Shown one piece after another: positions 26,462-35,150 of a stretch of DNA of 64,000 bases. The DNA is taken from NCBI GenBank assembly GCA_965250265.1, contig CBDFNO010000015.1:248001-312000 (forward strand), read 5' to 3'. The translations under genes were made by a program, and so were the position numbers. The notes beneath the pieces were generated by a model, which saw nothing but the letters and a program-made list of their open reading frames with translations, had not been told where the DNA came from and ran no database searches. This DNA is from PRS1 sp965250265. GTDB lineage: Bacteria; Bacteroidota; Bacteroidia; Flavobacteriales; Flavobacteriaceae. Position 1 is the stretch's first letter. Every line of letters starts with the position of its first letter.

Positions 26462-28063
26462 ATGATGAGTAATAAAGTAAATCATAGTATGTCTTTAGCA
26501 AAACCTGATGCCCTTGATCTTACCTCAAAACAAAAAATTGCTATAGCTCTTGGAATTATTGGATTATTCATTTTAACATTGGCTCTTTTTAATACTAATT
26601 TTCCTAACAAAGGAATATATTTAACAGTCTCTTTAATATTAATTTCAGTTGGGACACTTCTCTTTGCAAACGATGCATACCTTACAAAATTAGAAGGTAT
26701 AAAAAATGATGGTGTTTGGTTTAAATCCATTTCGTCTCGTGGTATTTTAGGTTGGGTTACTGGAGTTGTCTTAACATTATTTTACATCGTTTTATATTTC
26801 TATCCAAACTTGTTGGGCTTTGGTGTTAATGGTGTTTCAAATACTGGTTTAGTATCATTATTCAACCCTTTAAGTAAACTCTTAAATGGAAATCCAGCAA
26901 GTCAATGGTTTGTGTATGGTACACTTTATACAGTTGCTATTCTGGCATTTGGTTATAAATTCTTATTAAAGTATCGTCATAATCGCTATCAGCAACTACG
27001 TACATTTTCTGTAATGTTCTTTCAGTTAGGATTTGCTTTTTTGATTCCTGAGTTTATGGCAAGATTAAATTCAGATACATTTAAACTGCCTTATTACGAT
27101 TTAAAAAATATGTGGCCTTTAAACTATTATAATTTTGAACAATACCGAATTGATGACTTCATTAATGCAGGAAATATTGGTCTGGCTTTATTAATTTTTG
27201 GTGTGGTTTCCATCTTTGTTATCTCTCCTTTTCTAACTTATAAATATGGAAAACGCTGGTATTGTTCTTGGGTTTGTGGTTGTGGAGGATTAGCTGAAAC
27301 TGCAGGAGATTCATTCCGACAATTATCCTCCAAAAAATTGTCTGCATGGAAATTGGAACGCTGGTTGGTACATACTGTTTTGGTATTTGTTGTGTTAATG
27401 ACCACAGCTGTTATCTATACCTATTTAGGTTACGACCCTAATAAATATTGGCTCACTAAGGGTGTGTTTTTAGCTTTGGTTGGAGGCCTTTTAACATTGG
27501 TATTTGCAGTAGTTATGATCTTTAAGCGTAACGAACTCGGCAAAGATGCTCGATATGGTGCTATTGGATATTTTGTGATTATTATAGCACTTTTAGGAGT
27601 ACATTTTTTTAATAGTGGTACAAATCTATTTTTGTTTGAAGCTGAAACATTGCGCTCATCGTATGGTTTTATGATTGGAGCCATATTTTCGGGAGTTGTA
27701 GGGACTGGGTTTTATCCAATATTTGGAAATCGTGTTTGGTGCCGGTTTGGTTGTCCTATGGCAGCCATTTTAGGGTTTCAACAACGAATGTTTTCAAAAT
27801 TTAGAATTACCACCAACGGTGGACAATGTATTTCTTGCGGAAACTGTTCTACCTATTGTGAAATGGGAATAGACGTTCGTGCTTATGCACAAAAAGGTGA
27901 AAATATAGTACGCTCTAGCTGTGTTGGTTGTGGTATTTGTGCTGCTGTTTGTCCAAGAGGTGTTTTAAAGCTTGAAAATGATACATTGCAAGGCCGTATA
28001 AATTCTAATGAAATATTATTAGGAAATGATGTAGATTTAATGGATTTGGTTAATCAGAAATAG
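26462..28063 (+). CDS. Membrane 4Fe-4S electron transfer protein (NapH/NosR/CcoG-like)
   Basis: A 533-residue membrane protein with about six to eight hydrophobic segments. Cysteine motifs typical of NapH/NosR-like proteins are present: YCSWVCGCGGLAE (~residue 267) and VWCRFGCPMAAILG (~430). A C-terminal pair of ferredoxin-type clusters follows: CISCGNCSTYCEMGI and CVGCGICAAVCPRGVL, each CxxCxxCxxxC-like. It probably moves electrons between the partner flavoprotein (25161-26459) and a quinone or periplasmic acceptor. The stop codon abuts a degenerate TGTCA-type repeat copy at 28062-28084. Confidence 0.85.
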   Translation: MMSNKVNHSMSLAKPDALDLTSKQKIAIALGIIGLFILTLALFNTNFPNKGIYLTVSLILISVGTLLFANDAYLTKLEGIKNDGVWFKSISSRGILGWVTGVVLTLFYIVLYFYPNLLGFGVNGVSNTGLVSLFNPLSKLLNGNPASQWFVYGTLYTVAILAFGYKFLLKYRHNRYQQLRTFSVMFFQLGFAFLIPEFMARLNSDTFKLPYYDLKNMWPLNYYNFEQYRIDDFINAGNIGLALLIFGVVSIFVISPFLTYKYGKRWYCSWVCGCGGLAETAGDSFRQLSSKKLSAWKLERWLVHTVLVFVVLMTTAVIYTYLGYDPNKYWLTKGVFLALVGGLLTLVFAVVMIFKRNELGKDARYGAIGYFVIIIALLGVHFFNSGTNLFLFEAETLRSSYGFMIGAIFSGVVGTGFYPIFGNRVWCRFGCPMAAILGFQQRMFSKFRITTNGGQCISCGNCSTYCEMGIDVRAYAQKGENIVRSSCVGCGICAAVCPRGVLKLENDTLQGRINSNEILLGNDVDLMDLVNQK

Positions 28064-28084
28064 TCTCCGACAAATTCAGGCAGA
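28062..28084 (-). repeat. Degenerate hairpin-repeat copy after the 4Fe-4S gene
   Basis: AGTCTCCGACAAATTCAGGCAGA resembles the copy at 28485-28509 in the same orientation (AGTC.TCGACAA..TC-GG), but its stem is decayed. It begins inside the stop codon of the 4Fe-4S gene. Assignment rests on visual alignment only. Confidence 0.4.
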
Positions 28085-28133
28085 TAATCTCGTCACTAAT
28101 TGTATTTATTTTATAAGACAAATTAAGAGAATA

Positions 28134-28158
28134 TGTCACATTGAGCTTGTCGAAATGT
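28134..28158 (+). repeat. Left end repeat of the GIY-YIG unit
   Basis: TGTCA head, then CATT, loop GAGCTTGTCGA, then AATG: a four-base stem with an eleven-base core loop, followed by TAATCT. The core and head match the right-end copy while the stem bases differ in a compensating way (CATT/AATG here, GTCC/GGAC there). Confidence 0.8.
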
Positions 28159-28171
28159 AATCTTATTTAAT

Positions 28172-28486
28172 ATGAAATTTTATTATGTATACATATTACT
28201 TTGTTCAGATGGAACATATTATACAGGAATGACGAATAATTTAGAAAGAAGAATACTTCAACATAAATCTGGTTACAAAAAAGACAGTTACACATACTCA
28301 AGACGACCAATTGAACTTAAATGGTATTTGCAATGTACAAATCCATCTGAAGCAATACGTATTGAAAAGCAAATTCAAGGTTGGTCACACCGAAAAAAAG
28401 AAGCATTAATTAATGAAAACTGGAAAGATTTAATTGAATTTTCAATAAATTATACAGAACATGGGCATCCAGAAAACCGAGGATAG
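28172..28486 (+). CDS. GIY-YIG nuclease domain protein
   Basis: A 104-residue single-domain GIY-YIG protein of the YhbQ/UvrC-N type: FYYVYILLCSDGTYYTGMTNNLERRILQHKSG has the YVYIL...YTGMT (GIY-YIG equivalents), the arginine in ERR and the histidine in QHKSG. The catalytic glutamate is in SEAIRIEKQIQGWSHRKKEALI. The last residues (HGHPENRG) are at the edge of the flanking repeat, whose sequence provides the stop. The domain nicks or cuts DNA in characterised relatives; this small type lacks a known role. It is bounded by inverted TGTCA repeats. Confidence 0.88.
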   Translation: MKFYYVYILLCSDGTYYTGMTNNLERRILQHKSGYKKDSYTYSRRPIELKWYLQCTNPSEAIRIEKQIQGWSHRKKEALINENWKDLIEFSINYTEHGHPENRG

Positions 28487-28509
28487 TCCTCGACAAGCTC
28501 GGACTGACA
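28485..28509 (-). repeat. Right end repeat of the GIY-YIG unit
   Basis: Read on the minus strand it begins TGTCA, then GTCC, core GAGCTTGTCGA, then GGAC. It is therefore an inverted counterpart of 28134-28158 with the stem changed on both sides. It starts in the stop codon (28484-28486) of the GIY-YIG gene. Confidence 0.8.
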
Positions 28510-28544
28510 AACTAGTTTTGAATTGTCCCTTTAATAAATAAATA

Positions 28545-29375
28545 ATGAATAATATAATTATCATTTTATTTTTCAGTTTATCCGTTTCAGCCCAAAAAAC
28601 ATATCAGAAAAACTATTTTGAAAATGGCCAACTAAAGGAAGAAGGCTGGATAAAAGATAACCAAAAAGTAGATTTCTGGAAATTCTATCATACAAACGGA
28701 ACCCTGAAAAAAGAAGGAGCATACATTAATAATAAAAAAACTAAGTATTGGGTTTTTTATTACGAAAACGGAAACTTGAAAAAGGAAGGGTTTTACGAAC
28801 AAGGAGTTCCAACAAAGTACTGGAAATTTTATCATGAGAATTCCGCTCTCCATAAGGAAGGTCGTTATGTTCAGGGAAAACTAGACCAATATTGGAAATT
28901 CTATTACTCAAATAGTAGCCTTGAAAAAGAAGGCTTCTATGATAAAGATCTTGAGAAAGGATACTGGAAATTTTATTACCAAAATGATAAACTCCAAAAA
29001 GCTGGTAATTTCAAAAATGGAAAAAGCACAGATTATTGGAAGTTTTATTATGAAAACGGAAATATACAAAAAGAAGGTCGTTTTTCAGAAAGTGAAGAGC
29101 AACAGTATTGGTATTTTTACTACAAAAATGGCACCAAAGAAAGTGAAGGTCATTTTGTAAATGGAGAAAAAAACAAATGGTGGTTATTTTATGACAAAAC
29201 AGGAATTATCAATCACAAGTGTCAATTAAAGGATAATCAAAAAAACGGTTATTGTTTTCTTTATGAAAATAAAAAAATAGTGAAAGCTGAAAAATATAAA
29301 GCTGGTCTAAAAATTAAAGAATGGACAGATATGAAGTCCTTCAGAAAAGAAAATAAATTATCTGGTTTTCAATGA
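28545..29375 (+). CDS. Exported protein of nine 24-residue MORN/YwqK-like repeats
   Basis: A 276-residue protein with a signal peptide (MNNIIIILFFSLSVSA-QKT) and then nine consecutive 24-residue repeats of the form xENGxLxKEGxYxxGxxxxYWKFY, the last two diverged (e.g. YENGNLKKEG...YWKFY). This resembles the MORN-variant/YwqK family. Such repeats form a beta-rich rod or sheet and often bind membranes or partners. The stop overlaps the next glycosyltransferase start by four bases, so it is translated with the glycan genes. Function unknown; an envelope protein linked to polysaccharide is likely by context. Confidence 0.8.
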   Translation: MNNIIIILFFSLSVSAQKTYQKNYFENGQLKEEGWIKDNQKVDFWKFYHTNGTLKKEGAYINNKKTKYWVFYYENGNLKKEGFYEQGVPTKYWKFYHENSALHKEGRYVQGKLDQYWKFYYSNSSLEKEGFYDKDLEKGYWKFYYQNDKLQKAGNFKNGKSTDYWKFYYENGNIQKEGRFSESEEQQYWYFYYKNGTKESEGHFVNGEKNKWWLFYDKTGIINHKCQLKDNQKNGYCFLYENKKIVKAEKYKAGLKIKEWTDMKSFRKENKLSGFQ

Positions 29376-30061
29376 CAAAAATTAAAGTCATCATTCCTGC
29401 ATTTAATGAACAAGGTTCAATCGCAAATGTTATTAAAGACATTCCAGCTATTGTAGACGAGATTATTGTTGTAAGCAATGACTCAACAGATAGTACCGAA
29501 ATCAATGCAAGAAAAGCAGGCGCTACCGTTTTAACCGAAAACCAAAAAGGCTATGGCTATGCATGTTTAAAAGGGATGGCATATGTTGCAGAGCAAGAAA
29601 CAAAACCTGATATCGTTGTGTTTTTGGATGGTGATTATAGTGATTTTCCAGAAGAATTAGTTAAAGTGGTAAACCCAATTTTAAAAGATGATATAGATTT
29701 TGTAATTGGTGCCCGAATAAAACGACTACGTGAAAAAGGTTCCATGACACCTCAACAAGTTTTTGGGAACTGGTTAGCTACCTTTTTAATGAAATTAATG
29801 TATGGAGCAAAATTTACCGATTTAGGGCCATTTAGAGCAATAAAGTACGATAAGTTGATTGCTCTAAATATGGAAGATAAAACCTATGGCTGGACCGTAG
29901 AGATGCAGTTAAAAGCCATAAAGCAAAAGCTGACTTATGTTGAAGTTCCTCTTAAATATAGAAACCGAATTGGAGTTTCTAAAGTTTCTGGAACTGTAAA
30001 AGGTAGTATATTTGCAGGCATAAAAATTTTAGGTTGGATTTTTAAATACAGTTTTAAATAA
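29372..30061 (+). CDS. Family 2 glycosyltransferase (polyprenol-phosphate mannosyltransferase-like)
   Basis: A 229-residue GT2 enzyme: KVIIPAFNEQGSIANVIKDIP, VDEIIVVSNDSTDST, TENQKGYGYACLKGM, DIVVFLDGDYSDFP (DGDYSD metal/nucleotide site) and a C-terminal YRNRIGVSKVSGTVKGSI. The length and the GYGxAxxxG motif resemble bacterial DPM1/GtrB-type enzymes that transfer a sugar to polyprenol phosphate. It has no strong membrane segments. It overlaps the repeat protein by four bases and the next glycosyltransferase by one base. Confidence 0.85.
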   Translation: MTKIKVIIPAFNEQGSIANVIKDIPAIVDEIIVVSNDSTDSTEINARKAGATVLTENQKGYGYACLKGMAYVAEQETKPDIVVFLDGDYSDFPEELVKVVNPILKDDIDFVIGARIKRLREKGSMTPQQVFGNWLATFLMKLMYGAKFTDLGPFRAIKYDKLIALNMEDKTYGWTVEMQLKAIKQKLTYVEVPLKYRNRIGVSKVSGTVKGSIFAGIKILGWIFKYSFK

Positions 30062-31551
30062 TGATAATAGAAACTATCATAATAATTGTTTATTCAATTG
30101 CTCTCATACTCATTTTCTTGTATGCTTTAGCACAATTAAACCTATTATTTAATTATTTAAGTTCAAAAAATAAGGAAGATAATAGCCCTAAATACAATTT
30201 AAAAAACCCTGATGAAGTTCCTTATGTAACCATTCAGCTTCCTGTGTATAATGAGCTATACGTTATGGAACGTTTGCTCGATAATATTGCAAAAATTGAT
30301 TATCCTAAAAACAAATTAGAGATTCAGGTTTTAGACGATTCTACTGACGAATCCTTCGAGAACACAAAAAAACATATTGCTGAATTGCAACAAACAGGTT
30401 TAGATATTCAGCATGTATTACGAGATGATCGTAAAAACTTTAAAGCAGGAGCTTTAAAAGAAGGCTTAAAGATTGCCAAAGGTGAGTTTATTGCCATTTT
30501 TGATGCCGATTTTCTACCGAAAAAAGATTGGTTAAAACGCACAATACCTTATTTTAAAAACCCAGAAATTGGTGTTGTACAAACTCGTTGGGGACATATT
30601 AACCGTAACTATTCCTTACTTACAAAAATTCAAGCATTTGCACTCGATGCTCATTTTACACTAGAGCAAGTAGGACGAAACAGTAAAGGCCATTTTATCA
30701 ATTTTAATGGTACAGCTGGTGTTTGGCGAAAAGAGTGCATTATCGATGCTGGAAACTGGAAAGGAGACACCTTAACCGAAGATTTAGATTTAAGCTATAG
30801 AGCACAACTAAAAAATTGGAAATTTAAATATCTTGAAGATGTAGAAACTCCAGCCGAACTTCCTGTAGTTATAAGTGCTGCGCGTACACAACAGTTTAGA
30901 TGGAATAAAGGTGGTGCCGAGAACTTTAGGAAAATGATGTGGAAAGTTTTGAAAAATAAAAATATTTCTATCAAAACCAAAGTTCATGGTTTATTGCATT
31001 TATTGAATAGCACAATGTTCTTAAGTATTTTAGTTGTAGCCGTGTTAAGTATCCCAATGTTGTATATAAAAAACGAATACGCACATTTGAAGCCTTATTT
31101 TTATGTAATGAGTTTCTTTGTGATAAGCACCATTATTTTCTTTATTTGTTACTGGTTTATGTACAAACAAATGTATGGTGGAGGTTTTAAAAAATTTGTA
31201 AACTATATAGGTATGTTTTTAACGTTTTTTTCTATTGCAATGGGATTTTCGTTACATAATTCCGTCGCTGTTATAGAAGGGCATTTTGGTAAGCGGAGTG
31301 ATTTTATACGAACACCAAAATTTAATATTAACAGTATAACAGATTCTTGGAAAGGCAATAAATATCTTCGTAAAAAATTATCTCTTAATGTTATTGTTGA
31401 AGGTTTATTGGTATTCTACTTTGCCTTTGGGATGTATAGTGCTTTTATAGTTGGAGACCAAGGTGGTGACTTTGGTTTGTTCCCTTTTCACTTAATGCTA
31501 TTTCTTGGTTTTGGCTATGTCTTTTTTAAATCTATAAGTGCTAAAGTTTAA
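30061..31551 (+). CDS. Cellulose/mannan-synthase-like processive glycosyltransferase
   Basis: A 496-residue GT2 enzyme with one N-terminal and about four C-terminal membrane helices. Catalytic motifs of cellulose-synthase-like enzymes are present: VTIQLPVYNE, IQVLDDSTDES (DD), IFDADFLPKKDW (DxD), TEDLDLSYRAQ (TED) and the QQFRWNKGG (Q-x-x-R-W) chain-binding motif. The length and C-terminal membrane domain resemble bacterial beta-mannan/glucomannan-synthase-like (CslA-like) proteins. With the GH113-like enzyme (23061-24065) nearby, a mannan-type exopolysaccharide is a testable idea. Confidence 0.85.
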   Translation: MIIETIIIIVYSIALILIFLYALAQLNLLFNYLSSKNKEDNSPKYNLKNPDEVPYVTIQLPVYNELYVMERLLDNIAKIDYPKNKLEIQVLDDSTDESFENTKKHIAELQQTGLDIQHVLRDDRKNFKAGALKEGLKIAKGEFIAIFDADFLPKKDWLKRTIPYFKNPEIGVVQTRWGHINRNYSLLTKIQAFALDAHFTLEQVGRNSKGHFINFNGTAGVWRKECIIDAGNWKGDTLTEDLDLSYRAQLKNWKFKYLEDVETPAELPVVISAARTQQFRWNKGGAENFRKMMWKVLKNKNISIKTKVHGLLHLLNSTMFLSILVVAVLSIPMLYIKNEYAHLKPYFYVMSFFVISTIIFFICYWFMYKQMYGGGFKKFVNYIGMFLTFFSIAMGFSLHNSVAVIEGHFGKRSDFIRTPKFNINSITDSWKGNKYLRKKLSLNVIVEGLLVFYFAFGMYSAFIVGDQGGDFGLFPFHLMLFLGFGYVFFKSISAKV

Positions 31552-31878
31552 AAATCTTATAAAATCTTGGAGTTTCGTTTAACGTGTTGCCAATATGAGG
31601 AGGCTGGGATTTCCGAGCCAATTACTTATCAGACCGTTAAAATTTTGGTTAAATGTACTAACAATTCGCAAACCACTGACCCCCAGCTTAATTATATTGG
31701 CTGTTATGTGCTGGGTATTATTTGTGATATGTAGACATATTAATTAAATCAGATGCAACACCTTATGAATATCGATTAAAATATATTAGATAAATATGAA
31801 CTAATTCCCGGGTATGTGGTAGCCATTAATTCATTTGATGAAAATTATAAACATCTATTTTATCATTATCATTTCTGT
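31552..31878. other. 327-bp gene-free junction before the TIR-NB-ARC gene
   Basis: No convincing gene. It contains the imperfect inverted repeat 31589-31701 and otherwise AT-rich sequence. It separates the plus-strand glycosyltransferase from the convergent minus-strand TIR-NB-ARC gene and looks like the edge of an inserted segment. Confidence 0.6.
31589..31701. repeat. Imperfect inverted repeat GCCAATAT...GCTGGG / CCCAGC...ATATTGGC
   Basis: GCCAATATGAGGAGGCTGGG (31589-31608) pairs with CCCAGCTTAATTATATTGGC (31682-31701). The outer eight and inner six bases match exactly; the six bases between do not. The arms enclose 73 bases. It may be a repeat element or a terminator between convergent genes. 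Confidence 0.6.
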
Positions 31879-34800
31879 CTAAGCTTCTTTCCATTGATTA
31901 AAGTTGTCTAACAGACCTTTCTTGGTTTTAAAATTTAAAGCTTCATCAAGTGCTGTTAGAAAAGAATGTTGTGAATCGGTTAATTGTGAACGTAAACAAT
32001 CCAAAACAGGCTGTATGTTCCATTTAGTTAAAATTCTATCTTCTTTTATTAGAATCTTTAGTTTGCCTAAATCAGGTTTAACTGATCTACCGTATAAATA
32101 ACCAAATAGGACTTTAAACCAAATTATACTGGCTAATACATGCTTGGGAACATCAGATCGATTTTCCCATGCTTTTATTATGTGCTTTTGTGCTTCTATA
32201 CTACGGTTTGTGACGAGGCAAATGGCAGCAAGGTTGCAAAGCGTTCCAGAGATTTCAAAATTCGCATCAAGAACCTCTGAAAGTAAACGTTCAGAATAGT
32301 CATATTCTTGAATTGCATATAAATCTAATGCTAATAATCGTTTATGGGATGGTGATAAATCATTCATTTTATCTAGAGCTTTTAAATACTCCATTTTACA
32401 TTTTTTTGCGTCTATTTTGTGACTGTTTTTAAGTAAATCAGCCACAATATTTATAATTACATTAGAAAAATGAATAATTTTTTCCTTCTGTTCTGGAATT
32501 TTATAACAGATTTTAATAGTTTCAGTATAGAGCAATCCAGCTTTGAGTATATAATCTAATTTTAAAAATGTTTTTGCTAAAGCATCATTAATATGTATCA
32601 TGTTGGGATGATCTGCTCCAATATTATTTTTACACTCTTCTGCAGATTTTTTCAGAACAATTATTGCATCTTCATATCGTCCAAGATCATATAAAAAAGA
32701 ACCTTTCACTTGTAATAATATATTTGTGGCATTGGATGCAAATCCTTTATCAGCATCTTTTGTCATTTCCAAAGCTTTGTTAATAAGGGAAATAGCTTCA
32801 TCGGTTTTATTTAATTTATTTACATGTCGAGCGAGATTTGTAAGGGTTTTAATCCAGGCATCATATAAGTGCGACTCTTTTTTTGCTTTTAGAGCATGTG
32901 AATTTTCTTCAAAAATATTATTTGCTTTTTGAAGTAAATTACGGGCTTTGGTTATGCTTTTGGATGTATTTTCATTTTCATAAGCTAGTGCTAAATAGTT
33001 ATAACATTCAGCGACCTTAGGATGATAATTTCCATTATTTTTTTTGCGAATACTTATGGCCTTATAAAATGATGATTTGGCATTATCAACTTGATGACAC
33101 ATCCGCTGAGTTTCACCTAAGTTAATGTACCTTTCTACTAATTCCTCGGAATTTTTAGGCAAAAATTCAGTTTCAAGTTCTATAGTAGTTTTATCAAAAC
33201 GAAGACTCTCACTATATCTGGCTCTACCGAAATAATACTTTGAAAGCTTGAAAGTAAGTTGAGACATCTTTCTTTTATCAAAATTCAGACTATTTTCAAA
33301 AAGATGTCTTGCGTGTGGTTCAATTATGTCCAAAATAAACCAATTCGTGGAATAATGGGCATTGAGTGGAATATATTCAACAATACAACTAGTGAGGAAT
33401 TTTTGCCAAATATCAACATTTGCTTTTTCAGTGCTAATTCGTTCAATTGTTCTGATTAATTGATGTATTGAAAATAGTTGTACTCTTTTTTTATCCGAGA
33501 TTCCATTGTCTATTTTACTGTTATCATATATGTGATGCGCAATAGAATAGCTTAACAATTCCTTCCATGCTTCTCGAATCTCAAATTCTGAGTAAGTAGA
33601 TTCATTCATACCTACCAAATCATTTTTATAAATTTCATTGTAATGATTAGTAAGTGCTTTACTATTTTCTAAAAAAAGATTCAAAGGGATAGGTTCGGTT
33701 GATAGAAATCCCGAACTTCGTAATAGTAATTTTGCTATAGGTGTAAGTTTCTGAATAGTAGTATTCCAAGTAAAGAATAAAGATGTAGGATATTCCGTTG
33801 AGCCCCTCACTCTCTTACTCAGGATTTCCTTTTTATTATTATGATATAGATCAATGTATTTCTCAAATGTAAAATTCTTTCCTTCTTGTTGAATAAAAGC
33901 AGCTACAAGTTCAAGAGCAAGAGGTAGTCCTTCAACCGTTTCAATAATTTGCATAAGGGAGCTTCTATTCTCATCGGTTAGTCTACGGCGTGACCTTTTC
34001 AGTATCAATTCACAAGCTGAATCGGGATCAAGTATAGAAATTTTGTATGTTATAATTTCTGATGACCAAACGGTAAACCTTGAAGTTATAAGACAGTGAC
34101 ATCCTCCAGTTTTTGGTATCCAATTTAGAATTGCTTCTTCCTCAATTGCATCATCAATTACTAGTAATCGTAGCTTAGGTTCATTTAGTTCATCAATTGC
34201 TTTTTTAGCAGCAATAGATTGTTTGGTGTCAACTGGGAGGTCTGGAAAAAGAATCATTGCCAATTCTGCAAAACTTACCTCTATATTTTCTCTGGCATCA
34301 ATCCAATACATTTCTGGATATAATCGCCAGAATTGTTCAGCATATTGTCTTGCGAGAGTTGTTTTACCCATTCCTCCCTCAGCAACAATTACTTGAATTG
34401 TTCCTTGGGTATAGTCAGGTGATGGAGGTCTAAAAAAAGATTCGTGTATTGCAATTAAATCTCTTTGTCTTCCTACAAAACATGAGTTTGGTCTATAACG
34501 TAAATGCGAAATCCGTGTTGATTTTTCAACTATTGATGTAGCAAGATAATCTCGGACACTTTGAAATAATTCTTCCCAGCTTGCGGAATTATCATTAAAA
34601 TCCAGTTTAATTATTTGATATCTCCTTAAAGGAGGAGTAAGAAGCACTTGATCTAATTTACTATTGTAAAATATTGGAATTATTAAATCAAACCCGTATG
34701 TCTCAAATTTGGTCCATTCTGAATTTTCCCAATTTGCAGATAAGATTGGAATCACAATTTTACAATTATTACACGCTTCATAAATTTTTTCATACCATTT

Positions 34801-34926
34801 AAAGCCTGGTTTAAGTCTTGCCTTGTCAAACCAAACATTAAGTTTAAGTGCTGTCAATTTTCGATAAAGCACTTCGGCATAATATAGATCTGATGAAGCA
34901 TAACTTATGAAAACATCGTAAAGCAT
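31879..34926 (-). CDS. TIR - NB-ARC - TPR (STAND) protein, probable anti-phage sensor
   Basis: A 1015-residue protein. Residues 1-130 are a TIR domain (DVFISYASSD, WFDKARLKPG, IPILSANWENSEW) with a candidate NADase glutamate E75 (TKFETYGF). Residues about 150-450 are an NB-ARC ATPase: FVGRQRDL, P-loop GGMGKTT (184-190), Walker B LLVIDD (254-259), LITSR (279-283) and GLPLAL (333-338). From about 560 to the end are tetratricopeptide-like helices (e.g. AKSSFYKAISIRKKNNGNYHPKVAECYNYLALAYE). The TPR part would sense, NB-ARC oligomerise and TIR consume NAD+ or signal. It is a single gene on the opposite strand inserted between glycosyltransferase genes. Confidence 0.9.
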   Translation of the reverse strand: MLYDVFISYASSDLYYAEVLYRKLTALKLNVWFDKARLKPGFKWYEKIYEACNNCKIVIPILSANWENSEWTKFETYGFDLIIPIFYNSKLDQVLLTPPLRRYQIIKLDFNDNSASWEELFQSVRDYLATSIVEKSTRISHLRYRPNSCFVGRQRDLIAIHESFFRPPSPDYTQGTIQVIVAEGGMGKTTLARQYAEQFWRLYPEMYWIDARENIEVSFAELAMILFPDLPVDTKQSIAAKKAIDELNEPKLRLLVIDDAIEEEAILNWIPKTGGCHCLITSRFTVWSSEIITYKISILDPDSACELILKRSRRRLTDENRSSLMQIIETVEGLPLALELVAAFIQQEGKNFTFEKYIDLYHNNKKEILSKRVRGSTEYPTSLFFTWNTTIQKLTPIAKLLLRSSGFLSTEPIPLNLFLENSKALTNHYNEIYKNDLVGMNESTYSEFEIREAWKELLSYSIAHHIYDNSKIDNGISDKKRVQLFSIHQLIRTIERISTEKANVDIWQKFLTSCIVEYIPLNAHYSTNWFILDIIEPHARHLFENSLNFDKRKMSQLTFKLSKYYFGRARYSESLRFDKTTIELETEFLPKNSEELVERYINLGETQRMCHQVDNAKSSFYKAISIRKKNNGNYHPKVAECYNYLALAYENENTSKSITKARNLLQKANNIFEENSHALKAKKESHLYDAWIKTLTNLARHVNKLNKTDEAISLINKALEMTKDADKGFASNATNILLQVKGSFLYDLGRYEDAIIVLKKSAEECKNNIGADHPNMIHINDALAKTFLKLDYILKAGLLYTETIKICYKIPEQKEKIIHFSNVIINIVADLLKNSHKIDAKKCKMEYLKALDKMNDLSPSHKRLLALDLYAIQEYDYSERLLSEVLDANFEISGTLCNLAAICLVTNRSIEAQKHIIKAWENRSDVPKHVLASIIWFKVLFGYLYGRSVKPDLGKLKILIKEDRILTKWNIQPVLDCLRSQLTDSQHSFLTALDEALNFKTKKGLLDNFNQWKEA

Positions 34927-35150
34927 AATAGCTTTTTAATTTGTAATTGTTTTATGAACGTCTACCAAACAAATATCTTCATTATTTGTGTCCGTTGTAT
35001 CCATCGTAATCACCTTGCACATAATGTTTTGATATGGTCAGTTTTAATTGATTATATCAGTAGTTAAACGAAGTTAGCTGTTTTTATTTACAAAGTCAAG
35101 TAAGTAAATACTTTATTAAAGCCACACCCAAATAATAGTATCTTTGGTTT
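34927..35150. other. 224-bp intergenic region upstream of TIR-NB-ARC gene
   Basis: It holds an inverted pair TGATAT (35030-35035) / ATATCA (35054-35059). Both the TIR-NB-ARC gene and the following glycosyltransferase are presumably transcribed divergently from here. A TATCTTTG box at 35139-35146 matches the Bacteroidetes -7 element but is only four bases before the annotated ATG. No gene seen. Confidence 0.4.

Larger units (their letters stand above)
28134..28509. mobile_element. Candidate 376-bp mobile unit: GIY-YIG gene between inverted TGTCA repeats
   Basis: The unit begins with TGTCA (28134) and ends with TGACA (28509). The two end repeats are inverted relative to each other, share the core GAGCTTGTCGA, and enclose a single GIY-YIG ORF. 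The left repeat ends 13 bases before the ATG and the right one starts within the stop codon. No target-site duplication was obvious. Calling it a mobile unit is inference from this geometry. Confidence 0.5.

Noticed and set aside
28921..29160. Second-frame ORF inside the repeat protein gene
   Set aside because: A by-product of the tandem codon repeats; no start context or family.
28545..29375. CRISPR-like array from periodic DNA
   Set aside because: The period is in coding sequence (24-residue protein repeats) and there are no conserved direct repeats with unique spacers.
35030..35059. TGATAT/ATATCA pair as an operator
   Set aside because: Six-base arms in AT-rich DNA are expected by chance; listed only as content of the gap.
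35139..35146. TATCTTTG as a firm promoter -7 box for the GT87-like gene
   Set aside because: It ends four bases before the ATG, leaving no room for a leader, and no TTG box was found at the right distance.
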